Assembly (NCBI GenBank): GCA_947454155.1
Contig: CANGIT010000006.1
Span: 62,001-126,000, forward strand
Source: Chitinophagaceae bacterium
GTDB lineage: Bacteria > Bacteroidota > Bacteroidia > Chitinophagales > Chitinophagaceae
Length of the DNA stretch: 64,000 nt
Direction of reading: 5' to 3'
Shown: one piece after another, positions 54,184 to 63,866 of the stretch
Numbering within the stretch: position 1 is the stretch's first letter
Layout: every line of letters starts with the position of its first letter
The notes under the pieces: generated by a model
The model's input: only the letters and a program-made list of their open reading frames with translations
The model's database searches: none
What the model was told of the DNA's origin: nothing
Program-made: the position numbers and the translations under genes

Positions 54184-55441
54184 TCATTTTCATTTGATTT
54201 AAAAAAATCCCATTCTTTGTTTCAACAACTGATAAATCATGTTTTCCAATTACGTCTGAAATATGAAGAAATATGTCTTTATCAATATATTGTATAGAAA
54301 TTTTTCCAATAGAAATACCCACTAACATTCTATAAGTTCCAGGACTAAAATAAATTCCATCTTCCAAAAATGTGGCTGTATAGTCACCAGGCAAAAGATT
54401 TTGAGGAATAGTCCAAGATGTTCTAATTGGAACATCCATTTCATTTAACATACCGAGTCCAATAATTAGTCCATTAACATTATGTTGCACGCTGAATTTA
54501 ATTTCAATTTTCCAAGGTTCGCCTACTGGTATTTCTTTTACATCCTCATTATTACCACTTAATATTTTTATGCTTTTTGCATAAGCAATCTGGTCTTCAC
54601 TTATTTTTCCATTAAATTCATAAAAGTTATTTATTTCTTCTGCGCTATCCAAATAATGACTGATTACTTGATTAATGTCACCCGTATAAGTCAGTTGGCC
54701 CGAAGTGAGTAGCATACCCGTATTACATAGTTTTTGAATCATACTAATATTATGGCTGACAAACAATATTGTCCTGCCATCGTTTTTACTCACCTCTTCC
54801 ATTTTTCCCAAACATTTTTTTTGAAATTGCGCATCTCCAACAGCAAGTACTTCGTCTATAAGCAATATCTCAGGTTCCAGATGAGCTGCGATAGCAAATG
54901 CCAATCTTACATACATACCGCTGCTGTATCTTTTTACAGGTGTGTCCAGAAATCTTTCTACCTCGGCAAATTGAACAATTGCATCAAATTGTTTTTTTAT
55001 TTCTGCTCTACTCATCCCCATGATTGTGCCATTTAAAAATATATTTTCTCTGCCAGTTAATTCGGGATGAAAACCTGTTCCAACTTCTAAAAGGGAGGCA
55101 ACCCTGCCCTTTAGAGATACAGAACCAGTAGATGGCGAAGTTATTCTTGATAATATTTTTAATAAGGTACTTTTCCCAGCACCATTCCTGCCAACAATAC
55201 CAACTCTGTCTCCTTGTTTAATTTCAAAATCAATATTTTTAAGCGCCCAAAATATCTCGTTTTGGGAACTTCTCTGAAATTGTTTTTTTTTAAAAGAAAA
55301 TAAATTTTTGGAATTATTAGTTATTACATCTCTTAATGCAACATATTTTTCTTTTGATTCATGATGGAGCTTAAATTTCTTAGAAATGTTTGAAGCCTTG
55401 ATAACTGTTTTCAAATTGATTTTATTAAATATTGTCTGCAA
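54167..55441 (-). CDS. Wzt-type polysaccharide ABC transporter ATP-binding protein
   Basis: About 424 residues. The N-terminal ABC domain has Walker A GRNGAGKST (~84-92) and the signature YSSGMYVRLAF with the Walker B LLIDEVLAVGDAQFQ. A C-terminal ~160-residue beta-rich domain like the Wzt glycan-binding domain follows (~265-424), which often recognises the chain end. No ATG is near the N terminus; TTG at 55441 overlapping the wzm stop is the best start. Exports a finished lipid-linked glycan with the Wzm-like permease. Confidence 0.92.
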   Translation of the reverse strand: MQTIFNKINLKTVIKASNISKKFKLHHESKEKYVALRDVITNNSKNLFSFKKKQFQRSSQNEIFWALKNIDFEIKQGDRVGIVGRNGAGKSTLLKILSRITSPSTGSVSLKGRVASLLEVGTGFHPELTGRENIFLNGTIMGMSRAEIKKQFDAIVQFAEVERFLDTPVKRYSSGMYVRLAFAIAAHLEPEILLIDEVLAVGDAQFQKKCLGKMEEVSKNDGRTILFVSHNISMIQKLCNTGMLLTSGQLTYTGDINQVISHYLDSAEEINNFYEFNGKISEDQIAYAKSIKILSGNNEDVKEIPVGEPWKIEIKFSVQHNVNGLIIGLGMLNEMDVPIRTSWTIPQNLLPGDYTATFLEDGIYFSPGTYRMLVGISIGKISIQYIDKDIFLHISDVIGKHDLSVVETKNGIFLNQMKMNVIRD

Positions 55442-56282
55442 ATGTATTTTCCATTTTCCTAAAATACCTGATTCCTATCATTAAAATTAAAAGCGACATA
55501 AAAGTAGAAATAATAACACCGTTCCAATTAATTGGTATGCCTAAAATGCACCATCTAAAGCCATCTATAACGCCAACCATTGGATTAAGTGATAAGAGAT
55601 TTTTCCACTGACTATTTATAATATTACTATTAAAGCCAACAGGAGTGATATATAGTCCAAATTGAATAATAAAAGGTATTATGTACCTAAAATCGCGATA
55701 TTTCACATTAACCGCAGTAAGATATAAGCCGAATCCGAATGCGCAAATAAAAGCTAGCAAAATAAATAATGGTAAAAAAACAAAGTGCCAAGAAGGTATA
55801 AATTCATACCAAACTAACATCATCAGTAAAATAATGAACGATACTCCTAGGTCCACAAGACTAGTTATTACAGAGCTTGCAGGTATTATCATTCTTGGGA
55901 AATAAACTTTAGTAATTAAATTGGCATTTCCGATTAGACTTCCGCTAGCCTCAGATAATGCATTACTAAAAAACTGCCAAGGTAACATACCACAAAAAAC
56001 CATTAGAAAATATGGCGCTTGTCCTGGATTTGAAAGCTTAGCAATTCTACCAAAAACAAATGTAAAAATAATTGTAGTAAGTAAAGGCCTGATGATACTC
56101 CATGCCATACCTAAAACAGTTTGTTTGTATCTAACTTTTAGATCTCGCCAACTAAGTATGTAAAATAATTCTCTGAAACGCCACATTTCATTCCAATAAT
56201 GAATAACTGACATTCCAGGCTGTATGATTAAATCCCAATTATTTTTATCACTTTTATTTTCAAATTTTATTTTTTCTAGCAT
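55425..56282 (-). CDS. Wzm-type polysaccharide ABC transporter permease
   Basis: 285 residues with six predicted membrane segments. The ABC-2 region (ILSWRDLKVRYKQTVLGMAW, TFVFGRIAKLSNPGQAPYFL) is typical for capsule/O-antigen permeases. Forms the channel for the Wzt-like ATPase encoded next to it. Confidence 0.92.
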   Translation of the reverse strand: MLEKIKFENKSDKNNWDLIIQPGMSVIHYWNEMWRFRELFYILSWRDLKVRYKQTVLGMAWSIIRPLLTTIIFTFVFGRIAKLSNPGQAPYFLMVFCGMLPWQFFSNALSEASGSLIGNANLITKVYFPRMIIPASSVITSLVDLGVSFIILLMMLVWYEFIPSWHFVFLPLFILLAFICAFGFGLYLTAVNVKYRDFRYIIPFIIQFGLYITPVGFNSNIINSQWKNLLSLNPMVGVIDGFRWCILGIPINWNGVIISTFMSLLILMIGIRYFRKMENTFADNI

Positions 56283-57427
56283 TTAATCGAATTAGGTTGG
56301 AGTAAAAATTGTGACAAAATTTCAAAAACATTTTTCTTATAAGTCTCGTAGCTAAAATTATCAATTAAGGAATTAAAAGAAGGCTTGGCATTCATACCGC
56401 CAGACAATATTTTCATAATAGCATTGCATATCTCTTCTTCATCAAGTGGGTCTACTAACACTCCTAGATTTCCATTACAAAGTGCATCCACGCTCCCATC
56501 TCTATTTCCAGCAATTACTGGTAAACCAAAATACATTGCTTCAATAAATACAATACCAAAACCTTCTTTTACACTAGGCATTACGTACAAATCAGCCATC
56601 CTAAAATATTCAAATAAATCTTGGTCTTTTACGAAACCTTTTAAAATGAATTTATCTGTTACCTTATTTTTTATAGCGATAATATCTAAGCGTTCTTTTT
56701 CAACCATATCATAATTTCCAGCTATTACATATTTTACATTAGGAAATTTTTGAGCAATTTTATTTAAAGAACTTAGAACAAGATCATATCCTTTGTATCT
56801 CTCATGAGATGTGATTCTAGTTAAAGTGAAAATGATTAAATCATTATTATTAAACCCGTGTTTTTTTTTAAGCAATGATTTTTCATCTACATAAATAATT
56901 TTTCTTTTAGGAAATAATAATGGATCAAGACAATTATTTAGTACCCTGCATTTATTGGGTTCAATTCTATTTAAACTTTGAATTTTGGTTGAAGTATAAT
57001 TACTTACAGAAAGTATTAAATCACAAGACATTAACATTCTTCTTTTAAAATAGCCAAACTTTGACCATATTTCAATCCCATGAGCAAATAATAATAATTT
57101 TGTTTTAGGTCGAAACTTTTTTATTATAAAACCTATAGGCAATAAATTAATGTGACTAAGAATTACTATATCGGAATTCCCGCCTTTGATTAAAGATTTT
57201 ATAGAAAATGAAAATTTGGATTTATTGAAAGGTCTAAAAATTTCATTGGGGAAGTACGAATTGTGATTTCCTCTACAATCATACATTGAAAATATTGACA
57301 AATTAAATTGTTTTTCCACTGAGAGTTCAAATAATACTTTACCAAAAATCCTACAAACTTTTTCTATTCCACCCGTTGAAGAAAAAATCTTTAGTGTTAA
57401 AAACAATATTTTATTATTTGTTCTCAA
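56276..57427 (-). CDS. family 4 glycosyltransferase
   Basis: 383 residues with a GT-B fold; the GT4 motif is VKEGFGIVFIEAMYFGLP. The start is TTG at 57427 overlapping the asparagine synthase stop (TTGA). The stop overlaps the Wzm-like gene's start. Specificity is unknown. Confidence 0.87.
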   Translation of the reverse strand: MRTNNKILFLTLKIFSSTGGIEKVCRIFGKVLFELSVEKQFNLSIFSMYDCRGNHNSYFPNEIFRPFNKSKFSFSIKSLIKGGNSDIVILSHINLLPIGFIIKKFRPKTKLLLFAHGIEIWSKFGYFKRRMLMSCDLILSVSNYTSTKIQSLNRIEPNKCRVLNNCLDPLLFPKRKIIYVDEKSLLKKKHGFNNNDLIIFTLTRITSHERYKGYDLVLSSLNKIAQKFPNVKYVIAGNYDMVEKERLDIIAIKNKVTDKFILKGFVKDQDLFEYFRMADLYVMPSVKEGFGIVFIEAMYFGLPVIAGNRDGSVDALCNGNLGVLVDPLDEEEICNAIMKILSGGMNAKPSFNSLIDNFSYETYKKNVFEILSQFLLQPNSIKC

Positions 57428-59220
57428 AACGAATGTTTTCTATGATTGATGATAATTAGCGACATTAAATTTGACCAATGTAATTTGCCCTCTTGAAATT
57501 TAACAAAAGATTTTTTAAATGCTTTGTTGCCATTCAGGATTAATTCTTTAACATAATCATTATCTCTAAACCATAAATCAAAAGGCAAATTGAAACCCAT
57601 CTTTGGGCGATCCCATATGGCAGCCGGAATTAAATCCTTGTATGCTTTAATGAGCAATTGCTTTGGTTGAGAAGTTTTAAACTTAATGTCTGGGGTTATA
57701 CTAAAAACGGAATTTATTAATTCCTTATCTAGGAAGGGCACTCTAATTTCTACACCATTTTTCATTCCCATTACATCTGAATCTCTCAACAGCTGATTCT
57801 GCATGTAAATATTAAACTCCAACCAACTAGAGATATTTTTGGGGCTATTTTCGTAAATAGTAGAAAATATTGGTGTTTCTTTCAAAATTTGCCAAATCTC
57901 ATATTCATATGAGCCCAAATGAGAAGCGGTTTCAAATGGAACAAAATGCCCTCTTAAGAAAAGATAAATACCTTTTATTCCCTCTAGTTTCAAATATTGA
58001 ATTCTATTTATTTTTTTTGAAGATGAGAATTTGCTCAATAATTTAATTTTATTAGGAAGCTTGTTAATTGAAAATGCAAATTTTATTCGATCAAAAGATG
58101 GGTAACCTCCAAACAATTCATCACTACCCAAACCTGAGAGAGCAGCTTTTATGCCAATTGATGAAGTGAAATTGCTTATGAACCAAGTATTGATACCATC
58201 AGAACAAGGCTGGTCCATGTCATTTAAAATTGAAGGGAAACTATTTTTAAAATTGTCTTTAGTAACCAGGAACTGGTAGGCATCTGCTTTTATTTGATTT
58301 ATTATAGTGTCCTGATATTTTTTTTCTGAATATTTATCATCATCAAAGTAAATAGAAATAAATTTCAAATTAGTATCTTCAATTTGGGAAGCTAAATAGG
58401 CTAAAATGGTAGAATCTAACCCCCCACTTAGAAAAATCCCAATTGGAGAATCAGCAAATAAATGTTTTTTAACAGATTTAGATAATTGATTTTTTATAGA
58501 TTCTATTGCACTTGTCTCATCGATAATATTGTTTGAAAAACTAAAATGACAAAAAGATTGCAGACTAATCTCATCTTTTACGGTTGAATAATTAAGAAAA
58601 AAACCTTTGGGAAGGATCTTTACAGATTTGAGGGTTGTTAAAGGCTCAGGTATAAATCCATAAGACATTAATAAAACGGGCCAATTATCGTTTTTAATTT
58701 GAGTTTCTGGTATTGCATTAAATGCATTTACCTCTGAAGTAAATGCTAGCATTGAAGATGATTGGTAATAATACAAAGGCTTAATTCCAACAGAATCTCT
58801 TACTAAAAATAATTCTTGCTCTAAATCATCCCATAATGCGAATGCAAACATCCCATTCAGTTTATTGAAACACAAAGTCCCCCATTGAGCAAAAGCAGCT
58901 AAAATAACAGCAGTATCCGTATTATTTTGAAAAGTATGGCCTAAGGATATGAGTTCTTTTTTAAGTTCAAGAAAGTTATAAATCTCTCCGTTATACGTAA
59001 TGTAGAAACGATTTACATAGCTCATTGGCATGTGACCTTGATCACTCAAATCGAGAAGAGACAATCTTCTATTAGCTAAAACAGCGAAACCTGAGCTTGA
59101 AGTATATTTTCCATTATCATCAGGACCACCATGTTTTTGCAAGTAAGACATTTCATCTACCATACTTTCCATTTCCTGCAATGGAAGCTCCTTACTAATT
59201 ATTCCTGAAATTCTACACAT
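57424..59220 (-). CDS. asnB: asparagine synthase (glutamine-hydrolysing)
   Basis: 598 residues. The N-terminal Ntn glutaminase has the catalytic Cys2 (MCRISGI). The C-terminal synthetase has the PP-loop SGGLDST near 265. It makes asparagine, or as in many polysaccharide loci amidates a sugar acid or other carboxyl group of the glycan. The context favours a glycan-related amidotransferase, but the core is typical AsnB. It lies 5 bases downstream of the fucose synthase gene. Confidence 0.9.
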   Translation of the reverse strand: MCRISGIISKELPLQEMESMVDEMSYLQKHGGPDDNGKYTSSSGFAVLANRRLSLLDLSDQGHMPMSYVNRFYITYNGEIYNFLELKKELISLGHTFQNNTDTAVILAAFAQWGTLCFNKLNGMFAFALWDDLEQELFLVRDSVGIKPLYYYQSSSMLAFTSEVNAFNAIPETQIKNDNWPVLLMSYGFIPEPLTTLKSVKILPKGFFLNYSTVKDEISLQSFCHFSFSNNIIDETSAIESIKNQLSKSVKKHLFADSPIGIFLSGGLDSTILAYLASQIEDTNLKFISIYFDDDKYSEKKYQDTIINQIKADAYQFLVTKDNFKNSFPSILNDMDQPCSDGINTWFISNFTSSIGIKAALSGLGSDELFGGYPSFDRIKFAFSINKLPNKIKLLSKFSSSKKINRIQYLKLEGIKGIYLFLRGHFVPFETASHLGSYEYEIWQILKETPIFSTIYENSPKNISSWLEFNIYMQNQLLRDSDVMGMKNGVEIRVPFLDKELINSVFSITPDIKFKTSQPKQLLIKAYKDLIPAAIWDRPKMGFNLPFDLWFRDNDYVKELILNGNKAFKKSFVKFQEGKLHWSNLMSLIIINHRKHSF

Positions 59221-59225
59221 TTAAA

Positions 59226-60191
59226 TTAAACGGAAATAAAACTATTCTGATGAGAAGTATATTTAAAATAATTTTCCTTGAAGTCAATATATGTTTTTAA
59301 AACTCCATCCTGTAAATCTATTGAGGGGGTCCAACCAATTTTATTTATTTTTTCAACATTCAGCAATTTTCTAGGTGTACCATCTGGTTTTGTTTCATCA
59401 AAAATGATTTCTCCTTCAAATTCGGTGATGTTCTTAACAAGAATAGCCAGCTCTTTAATAGAGTGGTCTATTCCGGAGCCTATATTTATAATTTCATTAG
59501 ATTCATACTTCTGCATCAAAAAATAGCATGCTAAAGCAGCATCATCTACATGCAAAAACTCTCTTCTGGGCTTACCTGTTCCCCAAACTGAAACTTTATT
59601 TTCATTATTTATTTTAGCTTCATGAAACTTTCTGATCAGTGCAGGTAAAACATGTGAATTTTTCAGATCATAATGATCTCCTTCGCCGTATAAATTCGTA
59701 GGCATTGCGCTAATAAATCTACAACCATATTGATTGAAAAATGATTGGCACATTTTTATTCCCGCTATTTTAGCTATTGCATATGCATCATTGGTTGGCT
59801 CTAGAAAACCTGTCATCAAATAGTTCTCTTCAATTGGCTGTGGAGCATTTTTAGGATAAATACAACTACTACCCAAAAACAATAACTTTTCTACTCCCCA
59901 CTTATATGCGGAGTGTATGATATTGTTTTGAATCATTAAGTTGTCATAAATAAAGTCTGCAGGATAATTTTGGTTAGCAAGAATTCCTCCAACTTTCGCA
60001 GCAGCCATAAATACATAAAGGGGCTGTTCTCTTTCAAAAAAATTATTAACCAAATCTTGATTTCTTAAGTCTAATTCTGAAGATCGTAAGGTTATTAAAT
60101 TGTTATAACCCTTTCTTTTTAATAATCTAAATATTGCACTTCCTAAAAGACCCCCACTACCTGCAATATATATTTTGTCATTTAACTTCAT
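59226..60191 (-). CDS. fcl: GDP-L-fucose synthase
   Basis: 321 residues. SDR fold with GSGGLLGS at the N terminus (NADPH binding), the catalytic serine in LFLGSSCIYP (108/109) and YAIAK (Tyr137, Lys141). It turns GDP-4-keto-6-deoxymannose into GDP-L-fucose. The companion GMD is not in the window. It supplies the donor for the alpha-1,2-fucosyltransferase. Confidence 0.93.
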   Translation of the reverse strand: MKLNDKIYIAGSGGLLGSAIFRLLKRKGYNNLITLRSSELDLRNQDLVNNFFEREQPLYVFMAAAKVGGILANQNYPADFIYDNLMIQNNIIHSAYKWGVEKLLFLGSSCIYPKNAPQPIEENYLMTGFLEPTNDAYAIAKIAGIKMCQSFFNQYGCRFISAMPTNLYGEGDHYDLKNSHVLPALIRKFHEAKINNENKVSVWGTGKPRREFLHVDDAALACYFLMQKYESNEIINIGSGIDHSIKELAILVKNITEFEGEIIFDETKPDGTPRKLLNVEKINKIGWTPSIDLQDGVLKTYIDFKENYFKYTSHQNSFISV

Positions 60192-60445
60192 AATAAAAAT
60201 AATATTATAAAAGGTAATAAATTAATCAAGTTCAAACACTAAAACTATTGCTTTTTTACAAAACATTAAAGTACCCAATTTATTGAATATTGCAAAAGAT
60301 TTTTCAGTCTTTTTTAAATGATCAAATAGAAAATCACTCTAACTATTATAATTTTTTAAATAAATAAGTCGAATCCTAAAAAAGTATTCTGTAAATAACT
60401 ACTACAGGGGTATAAAAATGAAATTTGATATCCCCAACTTCATTT

Positions 60446-62884
60446 TTATGAATTTGAGTTTCTATTTACTGTTTTTTTCAAACTTTGCAATATGCTTGAT
60501 AAGGTTTTAAATCCAGGATGTTCATCCTGAACATAATAATCATTCTTTTGTTTACCATAAGCATACCCATAGCCATAACCATAACCATAGCCATAACCAT
60601 AACCATAACCATTTCCGTAGCCACCAAAGCTGTAATTGAAAAGAGAGATTCCCCTAGGCTTGATACCATTGAATAAAATACACATTTTATTAAACTTTCC
60701 TTCCAAATAAAGGTTGGTAATCATATCTAAAAAAAGAAGTGGTGTATGATTATGTCTTACCATAAAAATAGTACAATCAACGTATTTAGAAAGAAGTTGG
60801 GCATCTGTAACCGGAGCAATAGGCGCTGAATCAATAATTATATAATCAAATTTTTTCTTAAGCCCTTCAAGCATATCGTTAAAAATAGGCTTGCTAATCA
60901 ATTCAGTTGGATTAGGAGGTATTGGGCCGGAAGATACTAAGTATAAATTTTCAAATTCTGTTGGCTTAACAATTTCATCAATGGAAGCCTTTTCAACTAA
61001 GAATGAAGAAATCCCAGGTTCTTTTTTTATACCTAACTGTTTACTTAACTTAGGTTTACGAAGATCCATTTCTAAGAGCGCGACTTTCTTACCTGTCAAT
61101 GTTAAACTAATTGCAAGATTAACAGCGACAAAACTCTTTCCCTCTCCTGAAATACTAGATGTAACCAACAATACTTTATTTCTTTCGTTGAAGCCTAAAT
61201 AACTTAAATTTGTTCTGACTGCTCTGAATTGTTCTGCCACTACAGTTCGCTCTCCCTCTTTTATAGCAATATTCTCTTTCTTCAGCGTTTGAATAATTTC
61301 TCCAATAACTGGCACTGATGTACGTTTTTCAATGTCTTTTCTGAACATGACTTTGCTACTAAGTTGTTCAATTAGTTGCACGTAAACAACAAAAATTAAT
61401 AACCCAATGACAAAGCCTGTTAAATAATAATTTTTAGGTACTGGACTAATGGGGCCATAAGAAAATCCTTTTTCAAGAACTCTTAAATCTGCACTTGTTG
61501 ATGCTGAGGACAATGCTGTCTCTTCACGCTTTTGTAGGAGATAAGTATAAATGTTGTTTTTTATCTCTTGTTGCCGATTAATTTCCAACAAGCCTCTTTC
61601 CTTCTTTGGGACCTGATTATAAAGGCTTCTATTCAATTCAATGTTATTGTCGTTATTCTCTTTTTGAATTTTTAAATTACGTTTGACATTTTCTATACTT
61701 TCTTTGACATCTGCTTTTATTCTAATTACTTTTTCAATAGCCAAAATTACCTGTTCGCTTTTTTCTCCATTTGTATTTCTAGCTTTATCCAATTCAAATT
61801 CTGCAGAATATAGTTGATCTAAAAGAGACCTTAATATTTGATCATCCAAAAGCAAAAGGGATGGTACAGTTCCTTTCTTCTTATTTTTTGATTCTACATA
61901 TTTCGATAAATCATTAAGTAACCCAAACTGAATTTCAATAATACTGTTTGCCTTATCCAATTCCTTGACATTTGTAAAATATATCGAAGCCTGACTTCCT
62001 AAATCTACCATATCATTCAGAGTTCTATATCTTTCAATACTGTTTTCTACGCTGTCCAAATCATTTACCAATGCATGTAATCTATCATCAATAAATTCAA
62101 GAGTTTTGGCCGCAATTAGGTTTTTATCTTCGATTCCAGCTTTTATATACACCTGAAAAAGCTGATTGAGCACATCAACCCCTTTTTCTGGTGTAGTTGT
62201 TTCCAGCTTTATATCTACAACTGAAGATCCATAAGAATTTGGAGCAGCTTTTATTGAACCAATTAAACTTCCTGCAACAGAAGGTACATTACTAAATATG
62301 GCATAATAGTTTTTTCCTGATAAATTCTTATTATAATCCTCATTGGGGGAAACTAAATACCTTGAGTATCCAAGCTCCAAAGTGTCATAAAATTTAACAA
62401 CTTGGTTGGCGATAGAAATCGAACGGTCTTTCCAATTTACATTAAAATAATATTTGCCAGATGCGACAATACTGTCTTTATTCAGAGAGATAAATTTGAT
62501 TGGAGCTCTCCCTTTATACAACTCTTCAGTTTTTACTTTTCCCTCATTAAAAATAGATGTATATAAATCAAGTTGCTTTACTACTTCTTCCATTATAATA
62601 GAAGATCTCAAGACAATAATTTCATTATCAACATTCTTTTTCTCACTAAAAATATTCATTTGATCCAATACTTTGGATTCTCCACTACCCTTTTGAGGAT
62701 CTTTAATTAATACCTTAGCAGATGCAACATAAATATTTTGTTGAGCCCTAAGATATAGGTAGGAAATAAATAGCGCTGAAATTGTTGTTATAATGAATAC
62801 CGGCCAAAAAGGCAAATACTTATGTACAATAATAGCAATTATATTATCCTGCTTTTTCTCCGGTTGTATTGCTTGTTCATCCAT
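60446..62884 (-). CDS. Wzc-type polysaccharide tyrosine autokinase
   Basis: 812 residues. An N-terminal membrane segment (~28-48), a Wzz-like coiled periplasmic domain, a second membrane segment (~490-512) and a cytoplasmic BY-kinase domain follow in order. Walker A is SSISGEGKS (~575), Walker A' LLEMDLRKPK (~603) and Walker B DYIIIDSAP (~683). The C-terminal tail carries a Tyr-rich Gly-Tyr repeat (~757-775) and DYYVQDE, the probable autophosphorylation sites. It works with the OPX lipoprotein and the PHP phosphatase in this locus. Confidence 0.93.
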   Translation of the reverse strand: MDEQAIQPEKKQDNIIAIIVHKYLPFWPVFIITTISALFISYLYLRAQQNIYVASAKVLIKDPQKGSGESKVLDQMNIFSEKKNVDNEIIVLRSSIIMEEVVKQLDLYTSIFNEGKVKTEELYKGRAPIKFISLNKDSIVASGKYYFNVNWKDRSISIANQVVKFYDTLELGYSRYLVSPNEDYNKNLSGKNYYAIFSNVPSVAGSLIGSIKAAPNSYGSSVVDIKLETTTPEKGVDVLNQLFQVYIKAGIEDKNLIAAKTLEFIDDRLHALVNDLDSVENSIERYRTLNDMVDLGSQASIYFTNVKELDKANSIIEIQFGLLNDLSKYVESKNKKKGTVPSLLLLDDQILRSLLDQLYSAEFELDKARNTNGEKSEQVILAIEKVIRIKADVKESIENVKRNLKIQKENNDNNIELNRSLYNQVPKKERGLLEINRQQEIKNNIYTYLLQKREETALSSASTSADLRVLEKGFSYGPISPVPKNYYLTGFVIGLLIFVVYVQLIEQLSSKVMFRKDIEKRTSVPVIGEIIQTLKKENIAIKEGERTVVAEQFRAVRTNLSYLGFNERNKVLLVTSSISGEGKSFVAVNLAISLTLTGKKVALLEMDLRKPKLSKQLGIKKEPGISSFLVEKASIDEIVKPTEFENLYLVSSGPIPPNPTELISKPIFNDMLEGLKKKFDYIIIDSAPIAPVTDAQLLSKYVDCTIFMVRHNHTPLLFLDMITNLYLEGKFNKMCILFNGIKPRGISLFNYSFGGYGNGYGYGYGYGYGYGYGYAYGKQKNDYYVQDEHPGFKTLSSILQSLKKTVNRNSNS
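60567..60608 (-). repeat. hexanucleotide tandem repeat encoding Gly-Tyr
   Basis: Seven CCATAA/CCATAG units on the plus strand, that is GG(T/C)TAT codons in the gene. They lie in the Tyr-rich C-terminal tail of the Wzc-type kinase. Each unit is one Gly-Tyr pair, so copy change keeps the frame. Confidence 0.9.
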
Positions 62885-62903
62885 AATACAAAAATCGCCT
62901 TAA

Positions 62904-63692
62904 TTATTTGAAAAAGTTGTTGATGATGATAATTGCCAAGGTTGAAAAAGAGATTATCAAAGAGACAGTTAATTGTAAATTTGATTTTCTCTCTTCTATC
63001 TTCTTTTTAGAATAGTCCGATTTTACAAAAACAATATCATCAGGTTGAACATAATACCATTCAGAATTGATCAAATTGCTCTTTTCAAAATTTAAGTGTT
63101 TAACAATCTTATAATTTGCACTATCTCTCATTACAATGATATCTTTAAGATCGGCATCTTCTTTGAACCCACCTACATCAGCAATCGCATCAAAATAACT
63201 TAAGCGATCTTCTTTGAAATAATAGACTTTTTGATTTGAGAAATCCCCAATAAATGTTATTTTCTTATTTAAAAAGCTTATTGAAACTATTGGATCTTTC
63301 ATATAAGCCAAAAGTTCATTTTCCAGTTTCTTCTTAAGCTTGGAACGAGAAAGCCCTTCTGCTTTTACATTCCCCAGATGCCTGAGATGTATTTCTCCTT
63401 TTTCGTCAACTTTATAACCTTCATTTGTTTGCGACAGCGGAATACTCCCCGAGCTATTGTATACGTTAAATCTCTCATCAATTTCCTGGCTTAAACTGCT
63501 TACTTTGATATCCAAAATATCATTTTGTTTGATAGTTTCCTCCGAAGCTATAGGAGTATAATATTGTACTACCGTATCTTTTGCAAGGTCAGAAAAGAAA
63601 ACTGCGGGCTTATACGTTTTACATGAAATCAATAAATTTGCAATAACAATAACAACATATATTTTTCTTACTATTTTCAACACAAATTTCAT
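62904..63692 (-). CDS. polysaccharide export (OPX/Wza-type) lipoprotein
   Basis: 262 residues from the ATG at 63692; a TTG 9 bases earlier is less likely. Lipoprotein signal LLISC (Cys24). A polysaccharide export domain (~55-130, with LDIKVSSLSQEIDERFN and GEIHLRHLGNVKAEGLS) and an SLBB-like domain (~135-215) follow, then a C-terminal membrane segment. It forms the outer-membrane export channel with the Wzc-type kinase. It lies 19 bases before that gene. Confidence 0.9.
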   Translation of the reverse strand: MKFVLKIVRKIYVVIVIANLLISCKTYKPAVFFSDLAKDTVVQYYTPIASEETIKQNDILDIKVSSLSQEIDERFNVYNSSGSIPLSQTNEGYKVDEKGEIHLRHLGNVKAEGLSRSKLKKKLENELLAYMKDPIVSISFLNKKITFIGDFSNQKVYYFKEDRLSYFDAIADVGGFKEDADLKDIIVMRDSANYKIVKHLNFEKSNLINSEWYYVQPDDIVFVKSDYSKKKIEERKSNLQLTVSLIISFSTLAIIIINNFFK

Positions 63693-63716
63693 CTTTTTCA
63701 AACTGATTAGAAATAT

Positions 63717-63754
63717 AAAAAAAAGAATCCTAAACTTACGATAATTTAGGATTC
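63717..63754 (-). terminator. intrinsic terminator between the PID-CTERM gene and the export operon
   Basis: A perfect 10-bp stem (GAATCCTAAA/TTTAGGATTC) with a 10-base loop and eight T on the minus strand. It lies about 110 bases after the stop at 63867 and separates that gene from the OPX-led operon, though partial read-through is possible. Confidence 0.9.
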
Positions 63755-63866
63755 ACAAAAATTAAAAATGATAAAAAATCATTTACAGACAACCTTAGTC
63801 ATTTGGATTCAACGATTGTTTATTAAGTTAATTCTATAAAAATCATAATTAGAATTTCTCTCAAAT

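Noticed and set aside
60555..60620. CRISPR-like array
   Set aside because: Units are 6 bp with no spacers and lie inside a coding gene.
60478..60669. Met-Val repeat ORF over the hexanucleotide tract
   Set aside because: It is a frame-shifted reading of the Gly-Tyr repeat in the Wzc-type gene.
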